Below are positions 32,862-43,229 of a stretch of 64,000 nt of DNA, piece by piece. Each line of letters opens with the position of its first letter. Position 1 is the first letter of the stretch. The notes under the pieces were generated by a model. The model worked only from the letters and a program-made list of their open reading frames with translations. It was not told the DNA's origin and ran no database searches. Made by a program: the position numbers and the translations under genes. The DNA comes from Stentor coeruleus (Eukaryota > Ciliophora > Heterotrichea > Heterotrichida > Stentoridae), in NCBI GenBank assembly GCA_001970955.1, contig MPUH01000107.1, forward strand, positions 42,502 through 106,501, written 5' to 3'.

Positions 32862-34796
32862 CTAATTAGAACTTAAAGGTGGAGGATCTGAGTCTAAGAT
32901 ATATTGTGGAGTCCCTTGTTGATAGTTTTTATATTCTTCACTCCAGTATTCAATATTCTCCATAACATTAAGTAAACAAATCCTTGTTTCCAAATCCGAG
33001 TCTTCTTCATTGTTTTGCTCTATAAATTCCTCCCATACCTTAAATAATGGAGTAACCAGAAACTCTAAAAACCCAACTTGTGACTTTGATACAATACAAT
33101 TTCCTTTATCACATAATGGGGTAATTGGGATATTAAACTCTTTTTCCTTCTCACCTTGTTTAAAAAACTCTTTTGTTATTAAACTTGTCCATTTTATATG
33201 AATATTCAATTTCCTAGCCCCATGGCCTATATCCGCACATTTTAAGCATATTTGTATTGCTAAATGTCTGAATTTATCATCGCTTATATCGAGTTTTTTA
33301 TCAAGATTCAACCGAAATTCATTGACTTTATCAAAATGCACTTGAAGATCTGTACTAAGAATCGCCCCTAAGACGCTTTTGCGGAAACGCTGGAGATCAG
33401 CTTTACATAGGAATTGAGTTATTTTACACCCTTCAGAACGCATTATTGTAAATGCTTTATTTGAGTGCATGTTTTCTAAACAGCTTTGATCGTTATATTT
33501 CAAAGCTAGTTCATTTGATGTTGCTACAAGAAATGCATTATTTACTCCAGGATGTCCTATATCATGACACAAAGCTGCAACAATCAAAGCAAAAACATCC
33601 AAATCGACTAAATTGCCACATCTCGACAACCCTTTTTGAATAAGAAACAACGTTGAAGCTGTAACATCTGCAGCATGTATTGAATTGTGATAATAATTAT
33701 CTTTATTATACCCATGCTCAACTGTAGTTAAAAATTTTCTCAAAGTCATATTATCAATTTGAAACCTTTCACATAATCCAAGGGTATTAAAAATATAAAA
33801 CCCAACTTCAAAAGCTGGATCTTTAGTAACTTTTATAAGCTCAAAACAGTCAAAATCCCAATCTCCAATAGATTCTAATGCTTGGCTTAAAGGTTCAGAT
33901 AATTCAACCATACTTCTAATACTTTTAAGCTTTCTTATTTTTTTTATAGACATAGTTCTATGTGAAGACCCAGGAAGATTTTCTATAGATTGAGTAAAAA
34001 CTTTTTTAGCTTCAAGTGCTATAGCAATAACATCAACTTCCTGTTCACCGAATTTCTGAGGATTCCATAAAAGATACTCTTGATTTATTAATGTCATGAT
34101 AATTTCCTTAACCTCATCATTTGAAATCCCTGGTAAGATAGTTTCAATCATTGATGTAGCTGATTTCTGTGTATGTTCTGAGTTTTCCTCAATACTTAGA
34201 GAATCTTTTCTTGACCTGAACTCAGCTTCAACATCTGACATGGAACTGTCATTGTCTGATCCTTCAGTAAAAGACTTCACATTTCTTGATCCTTGCAAAG
34301 ATCGTAGTTTATTTAAAAGAGAAGATGATCTTCTTGAAGGGATATTTTGTTTAAAGCTTTTTTTGAACGCTTCGATTTTTTCGACGTTAAGCCTGCTTTC
34401 TTCAAGGGTTTTTTTATTAGAAGTTTCTAAAACTTGATTTTGGGTTTTTATTGTAAAAAGATACACTTTGCAGCCGATACATAAGAAAACAGGAAAAAAA
34501 ACACTTATGTCATTAGTAAAAATCCCCCCGATAATTAAAAGGAGAATACTTTGGAGGAATGGTTTTGAGTATATGTTTTCATTAGTAAAATCTTTGTTTT
34601 CAGATAGGTATACAGCACAAAATCCAGCAGTTTCGGCTGGAGTGCCTGAGTAAGCAAAGATCAGAATGTTAAGTGAATATAAAACCCATTCAGATTTTAG
34701 GTGTAGGAATATAAGACTGCTTTTTACTAGTAACCCAATTATGTTTAAGGTTATCAGGCTCATAGAGATACTGAATATTAGAGCTAAAGTTACCAT
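32862..34796 (-). CDS. membrane 3',5'-cyclic-nucleotide phosphodiesterase, 644 aa
   Basis: The first 115 residues hold about four hydrophobic segments, so the enzyme is membrane-anchored. A PDEase_I catalytic domain starts near 310: YYHNSIHAADV near 369 (metal His), ALCHDIGHPGVNN near 410 (the HDxxH signature), CLKCADIGHGARKLN and SQVGFLEFLVTPLF near the end of the core. It hydrolyses cAMP and/or cGMP; the specificity-determining region cannot be judged by eye. Ciliates use cAMP and cGMP to set ciliary beat, and a cyclic-nucleotide-binding channel lies 8 kb upstream. The link is inferred. Ends in TAG, 12 bp before the start of the next gene. Confidence 0.92.
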   Translation of the reverse strand: MVTLALIFSISMSLITLNIIGLLVKSSLIFLHLKSEWVLYSLNILIFAYSGTPAETAGFCAVYLSENKDFTNENIYSKPFLQSILLLIIGGIFTNDISVFFPVFLCIGCKVYLFTIKTQNQVLETSNKKTLEESRLNVEKIEAFKKSFKQNIPSRRSSSLLNKLRSLQGSRNVKSFTEGSDNDSSMSDVEAEFRSRKDSLSIEENSEHTQKSATSMIETILPGISNDEVKEIIMTLINQEYLLWNPQKFGEQEVDVIAIALEAKKVFTQSIENLPGSSHRTMSIKKIRKLKSIRSMVELSEPLSQALESIGDWDFDCFELIKVTKDPAFEVGFYIFNTLGLCERFQIDNMTLRKFLTTVEHGYNKDNYYHNSIHAADVTASTLFLIQKGLSRCGNLVDLDVFALIVAALCHDIGHPGVNNAFLVATSNELALKYNDQSCLENMHSNKAFTIMRSEGCKITQFLCKADLQRFRKSVLGAILSTDLQVHFDKVNEFRLNLDKKLDISDDKFRHLAIQICLKCADIGHGARKLNIHIKWTSLITKEFFKQGEKEKEFNIPITPLCDKGNCIVSKSQVGFLEFLVTPLFKVWEEFIEQNNEEDSDLETRICLLNVMENIEYWSEEYKNYQQGTPQYILDSDPPPLSSN

Positions 34797-34810
34797 TATT
34801 AGTTAGGGTA

Positions 34811-34955
34811 AAAGATATAAGGTTTTTATTAACAATTTTTATAAGATTTTTGATTGTGGAAATTTGGAGGATTGGATTGTGTAACTTTANAAAGATATAA
34901 GGTTTTTATTAACAATTTTTATAAGATTTTTGATTGTGGAAATTTGGAGGATTGT
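34811..34955. repeat. about 70-bp duplication flanking N (34890)
   Basis: The left copy (from 34811) and right copy (from 34891) match for about 60 bp, then differ by a 4-bp insertion and a substitution, as two alleles might. Confidence 0.8.
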
Positions 34956-34964
34956 GCAACTTTG

Positions 34965-35085
34965 ATATTTTCTAGTGATTTTGTTGAAGTTTTTTTTGCA
35001 TTTAGGAAACTTTAGTTAAAACCCNATATTTTCTAGTGATTTTGTTGAAGTTTTTTTTGCATTTAGGAAACTTTAGTTAAAACCC
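34965..35085. repeat. 60-bp duplication flanking N (35025)
   Basis: Identical copies 34965-35024 and 35026-35085. Confidence 0.9.
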
Positions 35086-35372
35086 TAGAATCTATTTTTT
35101 CATAATAATATTTTGCAATACTCAAAAACTAAACCTTTATATTTGTTTTACTGATATTCCTAAAATATAATATTTAATGCTATTGTTTTCTCTACAAAAT
35201 CAAGTTTTTTTATATTTAAAACTATATTTTACAAGCAAATATTCTAATACCTTTTAGTAAAATGGAAAATATTACTAAAACTGAATAAATATTGCGATTA
35301 CATTTTAAAAATCTATCTGATCTTATCAAATTTATTGAAAATAATTATAAAATAATGATTTCAAAGTTAAAA

Positions 35373-35867
35373 TTAATGTATTGAATACATACTTGAACTA
35401 TAAGAACGCATGTCTATAGACCGAAAATGATTAAGTAAACGTTTTTTATTTGCTTTTCTTTGTAGGGCGAAGGATATCTCTAAAGCTAGTTTAAAAGTCC
35501 CATATGACGAAACCGAAAAAAAAAGCCACCAAGTGAGAAAACTCAATATAAAAATCTCTGCCTTCATATTTCTCTTAGAAAAAAATGCCCAAAATGACAA
35601 AATCATCAAATAAGGTCCTGAAATAGCCAAGAACACAATCTTCATCAAAAACAAAATCCTTTTACTAGGAATCATACACATCCAATAGCCAAAATATACA
35701 AAAATACACATCCACGAGCAAAATTGTTGAAATATCATTAAAATCTCCCATTCACATACCTTAACCCCATCAATATACGTGTAATTAAAAATTGCTGCAC
35801 TGATACACATGCACCAAAGTATCGAAATACCCTTAAACCTATTCGAAAAAACTTCATCTGTAAACAT
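35373..35867 (-). CDS. small polytopic membrane protein, 164 aa
   Basis: Four or five hydrophobic segments are visible (for example ILWCMCISAAIFNYTYI, CSWMCIFVYFGYWMCMI, IFILSFLTWWLFFSVSS), joined by short loops, with a basic cytosolic-looking tail. No family is recognised. It lies upstream of the phosphodiesterase on the same strand, whose own N-terminus is also hydrophobic, but the 576-bp gap with two assembly joins gives no frame linking them. Ends in TAA. Confidence 0.7.
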   Translation of the reverse strand: MFTDEVFSNRFKGISILWCMCISAAIFNYTYIDGVKVCEWEILMIFQQFCSWMCIFVYFGYWMCMIPSKRILFLMKIVFLAISGPYLMILSFWAFFSKRNMKAEIFILSFLTWWLFFSVSSYGTFKLALEISFALQRKANKKRLLNHFRSIDMRSYSSSMYSIH

Positions 35868-36237
35868 TTTCTCCTATATTATATATAACCTTAATTAAAA
35901 ACCCCATAATATCATTAAAAAAAAATTTTTTCTTATACTATTTATGCTTCAAAATATTATTTCCCTCTCTTCCTACAATCAAATTTAAAATAGTCTATTT
36001 TTTTACCTATTTTTATAATAAAAGAACCTATTTGATCCATAAATCATATGATTTCATGAACTTTTTAACACCTTCAACCAAATTTTAACTTTATTATCTT
36101 GACTAATATACTTAATAATTAAACTATCTCAGAAATTTCTCTATAAAATTAGCCTATCAGTCTCATAACTCCTTTAAAGCTGATATTTTCTAGCTCTTTA
36201 AACATTTTTATATGTTTTTTACTAATTACTTAGTATT
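35868..36237. other. intergenic, AT-rich, nothing recognised
   Basis: 370 bp between two minus-strand genes, with no open frame or repeat. Confidence 0.5.
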
Positions 36238-37554
36238 TTAGAAGTAAGATTTGGTTTTCAAATGCGTTTTGTAGACTATTTCTATATAAGCTGCAGTAAG
36301 TTGGCTTTCTACCCACACATGCCATCTATGGAAAGGAATATCTTGTTTCAAAGCTCTCTCATAGAGTTCATTTGGAGGGATTATACATATCGCATCCATA
36401 TATGGTGAGTTTAATTTAACTGCTTGAGTAATCTGTATATAAATTACTAATGTAAAATACTCTTCTAATGGGTTTTTTCTTTTCATAATTTCTCTAGGTT
36501 TTTTCCCTATAACACTTGCTACACTATTACTTTTTGACATACTCAGTTTAGAATGAACAGGAGAACATAATGTAAAAGCATGACCATATGATTGTTCTTG
36601 AGTTAATTCTTTATCAATTTCTTCTAATTCACTCATTAAACTTATATGTCTACGAACTTTTATTTTTTTCTTTTCTGGTGCTCGTGCCTGTTCTATATCT
36701 TGCATATCTTCATGTAATCTATCAGCTTTAGTTTTTGCTTGATTGTATTTAAAAGTTAACTCTTTGTATTTTTGTTCAAGATTGCCTTTAGATTCTTCAA
36801 GTTGGGATAAGGTTTCTTCAAGATCTTTGGATTTTAACTTGGATTTCTCAAGGGAGGATTTTAGTTTGGTCAGATCGTCGTTTAGGAGGCTGATTTGGAG
36901 TTCTTGTTTTTTGCTAAGATTTTCGAAGTGCCCGAGTTTTTTTTCAAGTTCTTCTTTGGTTTCTTTTTATAGATTACTGTGGAAATAGTCTGCTTGTTCC
37001 TTATGTCTAGATATAAGCTCAGTTACTTCAGGGTCGGAGATTTTTACTGTTTCAGTTGGGCTTTGATCTGATTTAGCCGAACTTTCTCTTAATATTCTTT
37101 TATGTTCTGCTAAGAGTTTTATCTGTTGTTCTTCTGCAGAAATTAACGCATCATTAACTTGCTGATATTTTTCATCCCCTAAAGCCAGTTGTTTTTTTAA
37201 CGATGTGTTATCGTCTTTCAATTCTCTTAAAGACTCTTTGTAATAATGTTTTTTAGTTCTAAGGTCTTTGATTTTTTTAGCCATAGCTTCATTTCTTTCT
37301 ATAAGCATTTTAGCAATACCCACAGCAGCTTGAAGTTCTCTTTCACGATTTGTCAATTCTTGTATGACGTAATTTAGTTCTTCTAATGGGTTCTTTTTAT
37401 GGGATTTCGCTCGTGCTCGGCGTTCAAGGAATGGGATTGTTAGTTCGCTGGTGATTGTATCAAGTACATTTTGCAAACGATGAGTGTCGAGCTCGGTGTC
37501 TGAATTTGTTCTTGATATTAAATCTACCATTTTATCTCCTGTATATTTCTCCAA
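36238..37554 (-). CDS. coiled-coil protein with CC1-box, putative dynein adaptor, 433 aa
   Basis: Two frames (195 and 155 codons plus linker) are joined by a 15-nt intron at 36963-36977. Most of residues 55-290 is coiled coil. Near residue 75 is RELQAAVGIAKMLIERN, which fits the AAxxG CC1-box that binds dynein light intermediate chain in BICD, TRAK, HAP1 and Spindly adaptors. A KNPLEE motif occurs twice, just before the CC1-box and again in the C-terminal part, followed each time by a hydrophobic helix. The C-terminal 100 residues look globular. If the motif is functional, the protein would link dynein to cargo; this is inference from one motif plus architecture. Ends in TAA. Confidence 0.72.
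36963..36977 (-). other. 15-nt intron, GTAATCTATAAAAAG
   Basis: Joining across it gives 85 further coiled-coil codons that run into the downstream frame without a stop. Its end is AAG, not TAG. Confidence 0.85.
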
Positions 37555-38508
37555 TTAAAGTATCGTTCTATTTAAAGACAGGATAGGATTTTAAAAAATT
37601 GAAGTAAATTTTTAATATGATATCAGTAAAGTAGTTATTGTTAAGTTTTTAATATCAATCAAAATTTTTTTATAGTATATATTATTATATAATTAACTTA
37701 AGGCTTAGTGTACTGCTAAAAAGTAATGGGCTTTGAATTTGGGTTTAAGGATTGATATGGTTTTATTAGGTAATTTTTATAATTTTTCTTGAGGTTTTCT
37801 TAAAAAGAATATGCTTTAAAATTCATAATTTATTAAGATTAAAGACTAGATAAGCAGTTTCTAGTTAAAAATTATGTTTGATTTTTATAGTTTTCTAAAT
37901 AGTATGCGGTAATAATGGGTGCAATATTTTTTAAAATTTGCTAAAATCATGAAGACTGAAAAGATCATAGTAGTAAACTAATTGATTCTTTTTAAGCAAT
38001 ATGATAGATAAATAAAAATAGTTTTTTCGTTACGAATAATATGTAAATAATATATTAACTTCATTATTTTTAAAAATCACCGAGTACTTTTCTACAAAAA
38101 ATATTAGAAAATTATCAATAAATTATCAACAAAAGCATCAATTTATTAATAAAAATCCACATACCAAACTCATAAAATCAAATATTTTCAACACAAAAAT
38201 ATAATTTTTCTCCAGTATCCCCTTTCAGCATCTTCTTATAACTCAAATCAAAATTCCAAAATAATACAATGAAAAATCAATAAAAATAATCATAAATATC
38301 TTAGCATCCTAATATATTCAAAAACAATCAAGAAAATCAACACCCTAATATAATCCAAAAATCAATTAGGAAATAATTAACACCCAAAATTTACATAATC
38401 AAAATTAAATCAAATTAACCATAATAGCCTTACACCTAATTTTATAAAAACTTAATCAACATAAAACTCTTTAAAAACATGTTTATAATATCTATCTAAA
38501 ATCATTGA
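37555..38508. other. intergenic, 954 bp, nothing recognised
   Basis: AT-rich. The right 300 bp is C-rich on the plus strand. No frame, RNA or repeat stood out. Confidence 0.45.
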
Positions 38509-40614
38509 TTATATTCTGCAGTCGAGGCGAATATTCTTCCCTTCGACTTGTATAATATTTTTATAATATCCTGACTTGGCAATTGAGCTTATAATATTAA
38601 TCCCAACATCAATAGCCACAAGAGCAGCTCCAACAGTTAAAGCTGTCCCATGTGCTAAATAAGCTTCAAGTGCAGCCCCAATCAGCGTATTATTAACTGC
38701 AATATGACTGACTCCAGTTCCCAAAAGGACTCCAATAGCATTTAGCGAAATCACAGCTCCTGATGCTAAATAATTAAAACTCTCAGTATCCAAAAAAACT
38801 TTCTCCTTATTAAAAACCTCTAAAAACGCTTCAAAATTCGGGTACTTCGACACATCCCCTGTAATCTGATACCTACAAAGCTCATTTTTATCTTTAGAAA
38901 GACTCAGTGAATAAAACAAATTAAAAAACCCACTCATAACCTCATCATCAACAGCGCGGGTTACAAACTCATCAATATTCTCAATCAAAAAGTTGTTCTC
39001 ATGCGAAAAAACTCCTGAAAAAATCGGCATTTTATTAACAAAATTGACCAAACTGTTATACCCAGCATAATTATTTTCTGTATACTCAACCTTAATTTCT
39101 TTGCTATTCGCCTTGAAATCAGTAGCTAATTTTAAATATCTTCTAAGAAACATTTTCCTTATATCCCTTAAATCTTGTATTTCTGCATCTTTACTTGAGA
39201 TTTTTTGAAAATAAGAAGGTTTCATTAAGACTTCGAAAATCGTTGGTAAGTTTACTATATACCCTTCAAGAAACTCAATATTTTCTGCTGTTACTGGTTT
39301 CTCACAAGCTTCTAAATAAGCTTGAATACTTTCGAAATTTCTTAATGACTTATAAGCTTTAGCTGCATTTTTTTTACTCCTCATGCATTCATTAATATGC
39401 AGTTTAAAACATATTTCGCATGTGAGTTTCTTGATTTTCCACTGATCATCAACTATTATTTGCCCGAAATTAGGGTTAAAATACACAATAAGCTCTATGA
39501 ATTTATTGTTATGTGAAGCATATTCAGTCCAATTATTGTTTATACATATACTTTCAAGACGTAAGAATTTCTCACTTCTTTTAAAATCTTTACCTGTTGG
39601 GATTAGAAATTTTACTTCTTTTTGGCTCATTGTAGATAGTATAAGACTATCACCATTAATCACTAGTTTAACATTGTCTGAAAAACGTATTGCTGGATTT
39701 GTATTTCCTCTTAATGTTATTGAACGCTTTTCATAAATTGCTTTTACTATAACTATTGGACTGTTTATTTCTAAGTATTCACCATTACAATCGATATCTT
39801 TGTCAATGACTAAAATGTTATCAGCTTTGATTATGGTTGTATCAGAAATTTCAGAGGTGTTTATTATGCTTAGGGTTTTAGAATTTGCTTTACTTTTTTC
39901 GATTATGGCAAAGATGTTTGGGAGGATGTTTTCACGGAGTTCGTAATTGCTGAGAACTCCTGTTGACATTATGTTGTCGAATATTGTCCTTCGGTTCTCG
40001 TCGGCAAAGACGTATTCTGAGCCGACTTCGATTGGTTTATCAAATGATGTAACTTTGATTGTTTGGTTTTTTATCCCTTCTATAATAAAATTCTCTTCAC
40101 TAGGAAAAAGATCAAGCATATGCCCAGGAAGTTCATTAACAAATTCTTGGCTTGATTTAGTAACAACCACATGGAGTCCTTTAGCATTATCGTTTCTTAA
40201 GCCAAAAACATCTATAAGTTCATTGCAGAAATTGAAAAAGAAACTTGATGATCCTGTAACAATATGACCTTCTTCAATGACCATGATAATTCTAAATCTT
40301 GGGGTTTTTTGTATTTCTTTATAGTATAAAAGTAAAGTGTTAAGGTTTTGATCATCACCTCTAGTATCGTAAACCCCAGGAAAGTCGCAAAAGTTCATGA
40401 AATAACAAGCGTCTGAGGTTTTTGAATACCCTTCATTGCCGATGTTTTTTTGAATGTCATCATTTTCTAAGGCTTGCGAGTAAAAGTTCAGACCTCGTTT
40501 ACTTACTGAGATTTTAGATGAAGATAAGAAATGGCAAAGAGTTGTTTTCCCTGTTTTTGTTGGCCCAATCAAGAAATTCACCGCCTCTGTTGTTTCTTCT
40601 GTTTGATTGTCCAT
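38509..40614 (-). CDS. large P-loop GTPase-like protein, 701 aa
   Basis: P-loop GPTKTGKTTL at residues 17-26, DFPGVYDTRG (G3) near 75 and VVVTKS (a degenerate G4) near 150 mark a GTPase fold of the AIG1/septin-like superclass; the exact family is not recognised. The middle is helical with a Cys cluster. The last 80 residues contain a glycine/alanine-rich hydrophobic stretch (LTVGAALVAIDVGINIISSI) that could insert into membranes. Such proteins often act at membranes or as oligomerising GTPases. Ends in TAA. Coding-strand skew resets near 40070. Confidence 0.75.
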   Translation of the reverse strand: MDNQTEETTEAVNFLIGPTKTGKTTLCHFLSSSKISVSKRGLNFYSQALENDDIQKNIGNEGYSKTSDACYFMNFCDFPGVYDTRGDDQNLNTLLLYYKEIQKTPRFRIIMVIEEGHIVTGSSSFFFNFCNELIDVFGLRNDNAKGLHVVVTKSSQEFVNELPGHMLDLFPSEENFIIEGIKNQTIKVTSFDKPIEVGSEYVFADENRRTIFDNIMSTGVLSNYELRENILPNIFAIIEKSKANSKTLSIINTSEISDTTIIKADNILVIDKDIDCNGEYLEINSPIVIVKAIYEKRSITLRGNTNPAIRFSDNVKLVINGDSLILSTMSQKEVKFLIPTGKDFKRSEKFLRLESICINNNWTEYASHNNKFIELIVYFNPNFGQIIVDDQWKIKKLTCEICFKLHINECMRSKKNAAKAYKSLRNFESIQAYLEACEKPVTAENIEFLEGYIVNLPTIFEVLMKPSYFQKISSKDAEIQDLRDIRKMFLRRYLKLATDFKANSKEIKVEYTENNYAGYNSLVNFVNKMPIFSGVFSHENNFLIENIDEFVTRAVDDEVMSGFFNLFYSLSLSKDKNELCRYQITGDVSKYPNFEAFLEVFNKEKVFLDTESFNYLASGAVISLNAIGVLLGTGVSHIAVNNTLIGAALEAYLAHGTALTVGAALVAIDVGINIISSIAKSGYYKNIIQVEGKNIRLDCRI

Positions 40615-40780
40615 ATTTATATGATTTCCTTGTATGATTTGACTTGGAGATGAATGATTTTAGTTAGAGTGTATATTTTAATATAAGTCAATGGATTTTA
40701 AGTATGGATACCGCTTTTTAATAAGATAAAAATTTAAGCCGCCTATATTTTCTTGATTGAACAAAATTTGTATTAAATGC

Positions 40781-41084
40781 AAATAATATTAGAGAAATGT
40801 ACTATAAATACTATATAAAGTTTGTGAAATGCTATAAAACTCAAAAGTTCATTGCAAATGCAAATACTTAATTTATGTTTATGAAAAAAAACTATAAAAT
40901 TATCAAGATAAATAAATTCATAAAGATAAATNAAAATAATATTAGAGAAATGTACTATAAATACTATATAAGGTTTGTGAAATGCTATAAAACTCAAAAG
41001 TTCATTGCAAATGCAAATATTTAATTTATGTTTATGAAAAAAAACTATAAAATTATCAAGATAAATAAATTCATAAAGATAAAT
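40781..41084. repeat. 151-bp duplication flanking N (40932)
   Basis: Left copy 40781-40931 and right copy 40934-41084 differ at two positions. Assembly join; the frame reported across it is artificial. Confidence 0.9.
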
Positions 41085-41192
41085 TGATATAAAAATCTAA
41101 AATTTAAAGGTAATACATTAAGATAATTTTAATATTANTTGATATAAAAATCTAAAATTTAAAGGTAATACATTAAGATAATTTTAATATTA
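41084..41192. repeat. 54-bp duplication flanking N (41138)
   Basis: Copies 41084-41137 and 41139-41192 are identical. Confidence 0.9.
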
Positions 41193-42027
41193 GTTATATC
41201 CAAGATAAAAATCCAAGAATATACTACACATCTTTTATGAATTAAAGATTAATTAATTTTGAGTAGTAATATTATCTGATATACAAACAAACAAAGCAAA
41301 CTATAATTTTTTTGACATTGACATGATTTATTTAAATCTTTTATATCATAATGAAATTATTAAATCCGTAACATACTAAAAAAATAAAGTGAAAAGGTCG
41401 CAAAAATTGTAGTTTTGTGCTTTTTAAAGAGTCTAATTTATATTCTATGATTAGAGAAAGATTTATAAAAGAACTTTGTAATAAAGTATAAATTTTAGTA
41501 AGAATTAGAATTGTAGCTTTACATGAAAAAAAATTCTCATCGTAGATTGGAGAGAATATTCTTATTTTATTATCAAATTTTTATTCTAAATAGGTAATTA
41601 AAACTATGAATAGGATTAAGAATAGTTTATAATGTAAGATTTTAGATAGACTGTGTCTATAAAATACTAGATTGTGAAATTTTTCAAATAATTTTTTTAT
41701 ATCATCGCTTATTTTATTATATGCTAAAGGAAAAAAGAATTGTTAGCGAAATAAAAGGAAAAGTTTCCAGATGATAAATTTGAATATTTGTAATCAAAGT
41801 ATTAAAGCTATAGAGTGTATTTTTCAACCTAAGATTATTTTTATGATATTGATAATGTTGATAAACTAGTTTATGAGTATTTTAGGAGTTATCAAGTTTT
41901 TAAGATCTGTGTATGAGTAAAAAATAGTATGAAAAAAGTGGTCTATCAATAACACATAAAAAATTTACATAAGTTATTAGAATTAATAATCATATAAAAA
42001 TGCTGATGATATATACTAATTATTTAT

Positions 42028-43128
42028 ATGACAGATATCATGTATCCAATAGTTATCGACAATGGTTCAGCATATACAAAAGTTGGCTTTGCAGGTGATG
42101 ATTTCCCTAAAGAGCATTTCCCAACAATCTTATCTAAATCCATAAACCCTTATTTTCCGAATTCACATCAACAATTTTTATCCTATGGAACTGAATCCCT
42201 ACCTTCTAAAGAAACTTCAAACTTTATCTACCCAATTGAACGTGGGATAATCACAAACTGGGACCTCATAGAACGTTTATGGCATTATACATTTAACGAA
42301 AAATTAAATGTAGATCCTTGTAATCATCAAATTCTTATAACAGAATCTCCAATGAATCCTATAAAAAACCGTGAAAAAATGACTGAGATAATGTTTGAAA
42401 CTTTCCATATCCCAGGATTTTATGTAGCTATTTCAGCTCTTTTATCATTATTATCAGTAGGAAGGACAACTGGTTTAATATATGAATCAGGTGATGGGGT
42501 AACTTGTGTAGTTCCTGTTTATGATGGTTATGTTATGCCTTTAGCTATTGAAAGAATTAACTTTGCAGGTAGAGATGTTACTGATAATCTTGCTAAAATG
42601 CTTATAGAAAAAAAATATTCTTTTAGAAATACTTATGAAAAAGAAATTGTTAGGGATATAAAAGAAAAAATTTGCTATTTAGCTTTAGATTATAATGAAG
42701 AAATAGAAAAAAATAAAAATCGGGATATAAGGAAAGAATATAAGCTTCCAGATGGGGAAATTATTAGTATAGGAAATGAAAGGTTTAGAGGTCCAGAATG
42801 CATTTTTCAATCAGAAAATTGTCCTCATGAGATTATTTATAATTCGGTTATGTATAAACCGTTTATTAGTCATGAACTTTTAGGTAATGTTGTGATAAGT
42901 GGAGGATGCACTTTGATATCAGGCTTTGTTGAAAGGCTTAAAAAAGAACTTAGTTTAAGAGTCCCAAAAACAATTATAGTTAGAGTTTGTGATATGCCTG
43001 AAAGAAAATTTTCTGCATGGATTGGAGGAAGTGTTCTTGCTTCACTTGGAGATTTCCAACAAAAGTGTATCACAAAAAATGAATATGAAGAATACGGGCC
43101 ATCAGTTATCCATAGAAATTACTGCTAA
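42028..43128 (+). CDS. divergent actin-like protein 1, 366 aa
   Basis: Actin fold throughout: IDNGSAYTKVGFAGDDFPK (phosphate loop 1), ESGDGVTCVVPVYDGYVMP (loop 2, with Glu for the usual Asp), INFAGRDVTDNL, GNERFRGPECIF and ERKFSAWIGGSVLASL. The subdomain-2 DNase-loop region is rewritten and Ser-rich, the hydrophobic-plug region (residues about 260-275) is shortened, and the C-terminus is HRNYC. ATP binding is likely kept but filament contacts are altered, so it may co-polymerise poorly or cap. It is not a clear Arp subtype. The tandem partner starts 101 bp downstream. Ends in TAA. Confidence 0.9.
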   Translation: MTDIMYPIVIDNGSAYTKVGFAGDDFPKEHFPTILSKSINPYFPNSHQQFLSYGTESLPSKETSNFIYPIERGIITNWDLIERLWHYTFNEKLNVDPCNHQILITESPMNPIKNREKMTEIMFETFHIPGFYVAISALLSLLSVGRTTGLIYESGDGVTCVVPVYDGYVMPLAIERINFAGRDVTDNLAKMLIEKKYSFRNTYEKEIVRDIKEKICYLALDYNEEIEKNKNRDIRKEYKLPDGEIISIGNERFRGPECIFQSENCPHEIIYNSVMYKPFISHELLGNVVISGGCTLISGFVERLKKELSLRVPKTIIVRVCDMPERKFSAWIGGSVLASLGDFQQKCITKNEYEEYGPSVIHRNYC

Positions 43129-43229
43129 ATAGTTCAATAATCCTTATGTTTTTTTTGATTTTTATATATACTTAATATAACTATTACTATTATATATAAC
43201 TATAATATAGGATTATAATAGAAAATAGC

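Larger units (their letters stand above)
34797..35372. other. intergenic with two assembly joins
   Basis: No gene. Two Ns, at 34890 and 35025, each lie between copies of the same sequence. Confidence 0.6.
40615..42027. other. long intergenic with two assembly joins
   Basis: 1,413 bp. The Ns at 40932 and 41138 lie in duplications. At 41728-41916 one forward frame reads well over 62 codons if four TAA codons are taken as Gln and ends on TGA, but this may be chance. No gene is called. Confidence 0.5.

Noticed and set aside
40773-40997. 74-codon minus-strand frame crossing an N
   Set aside because: It lies entirely in an assembly duplication and repeats itself.
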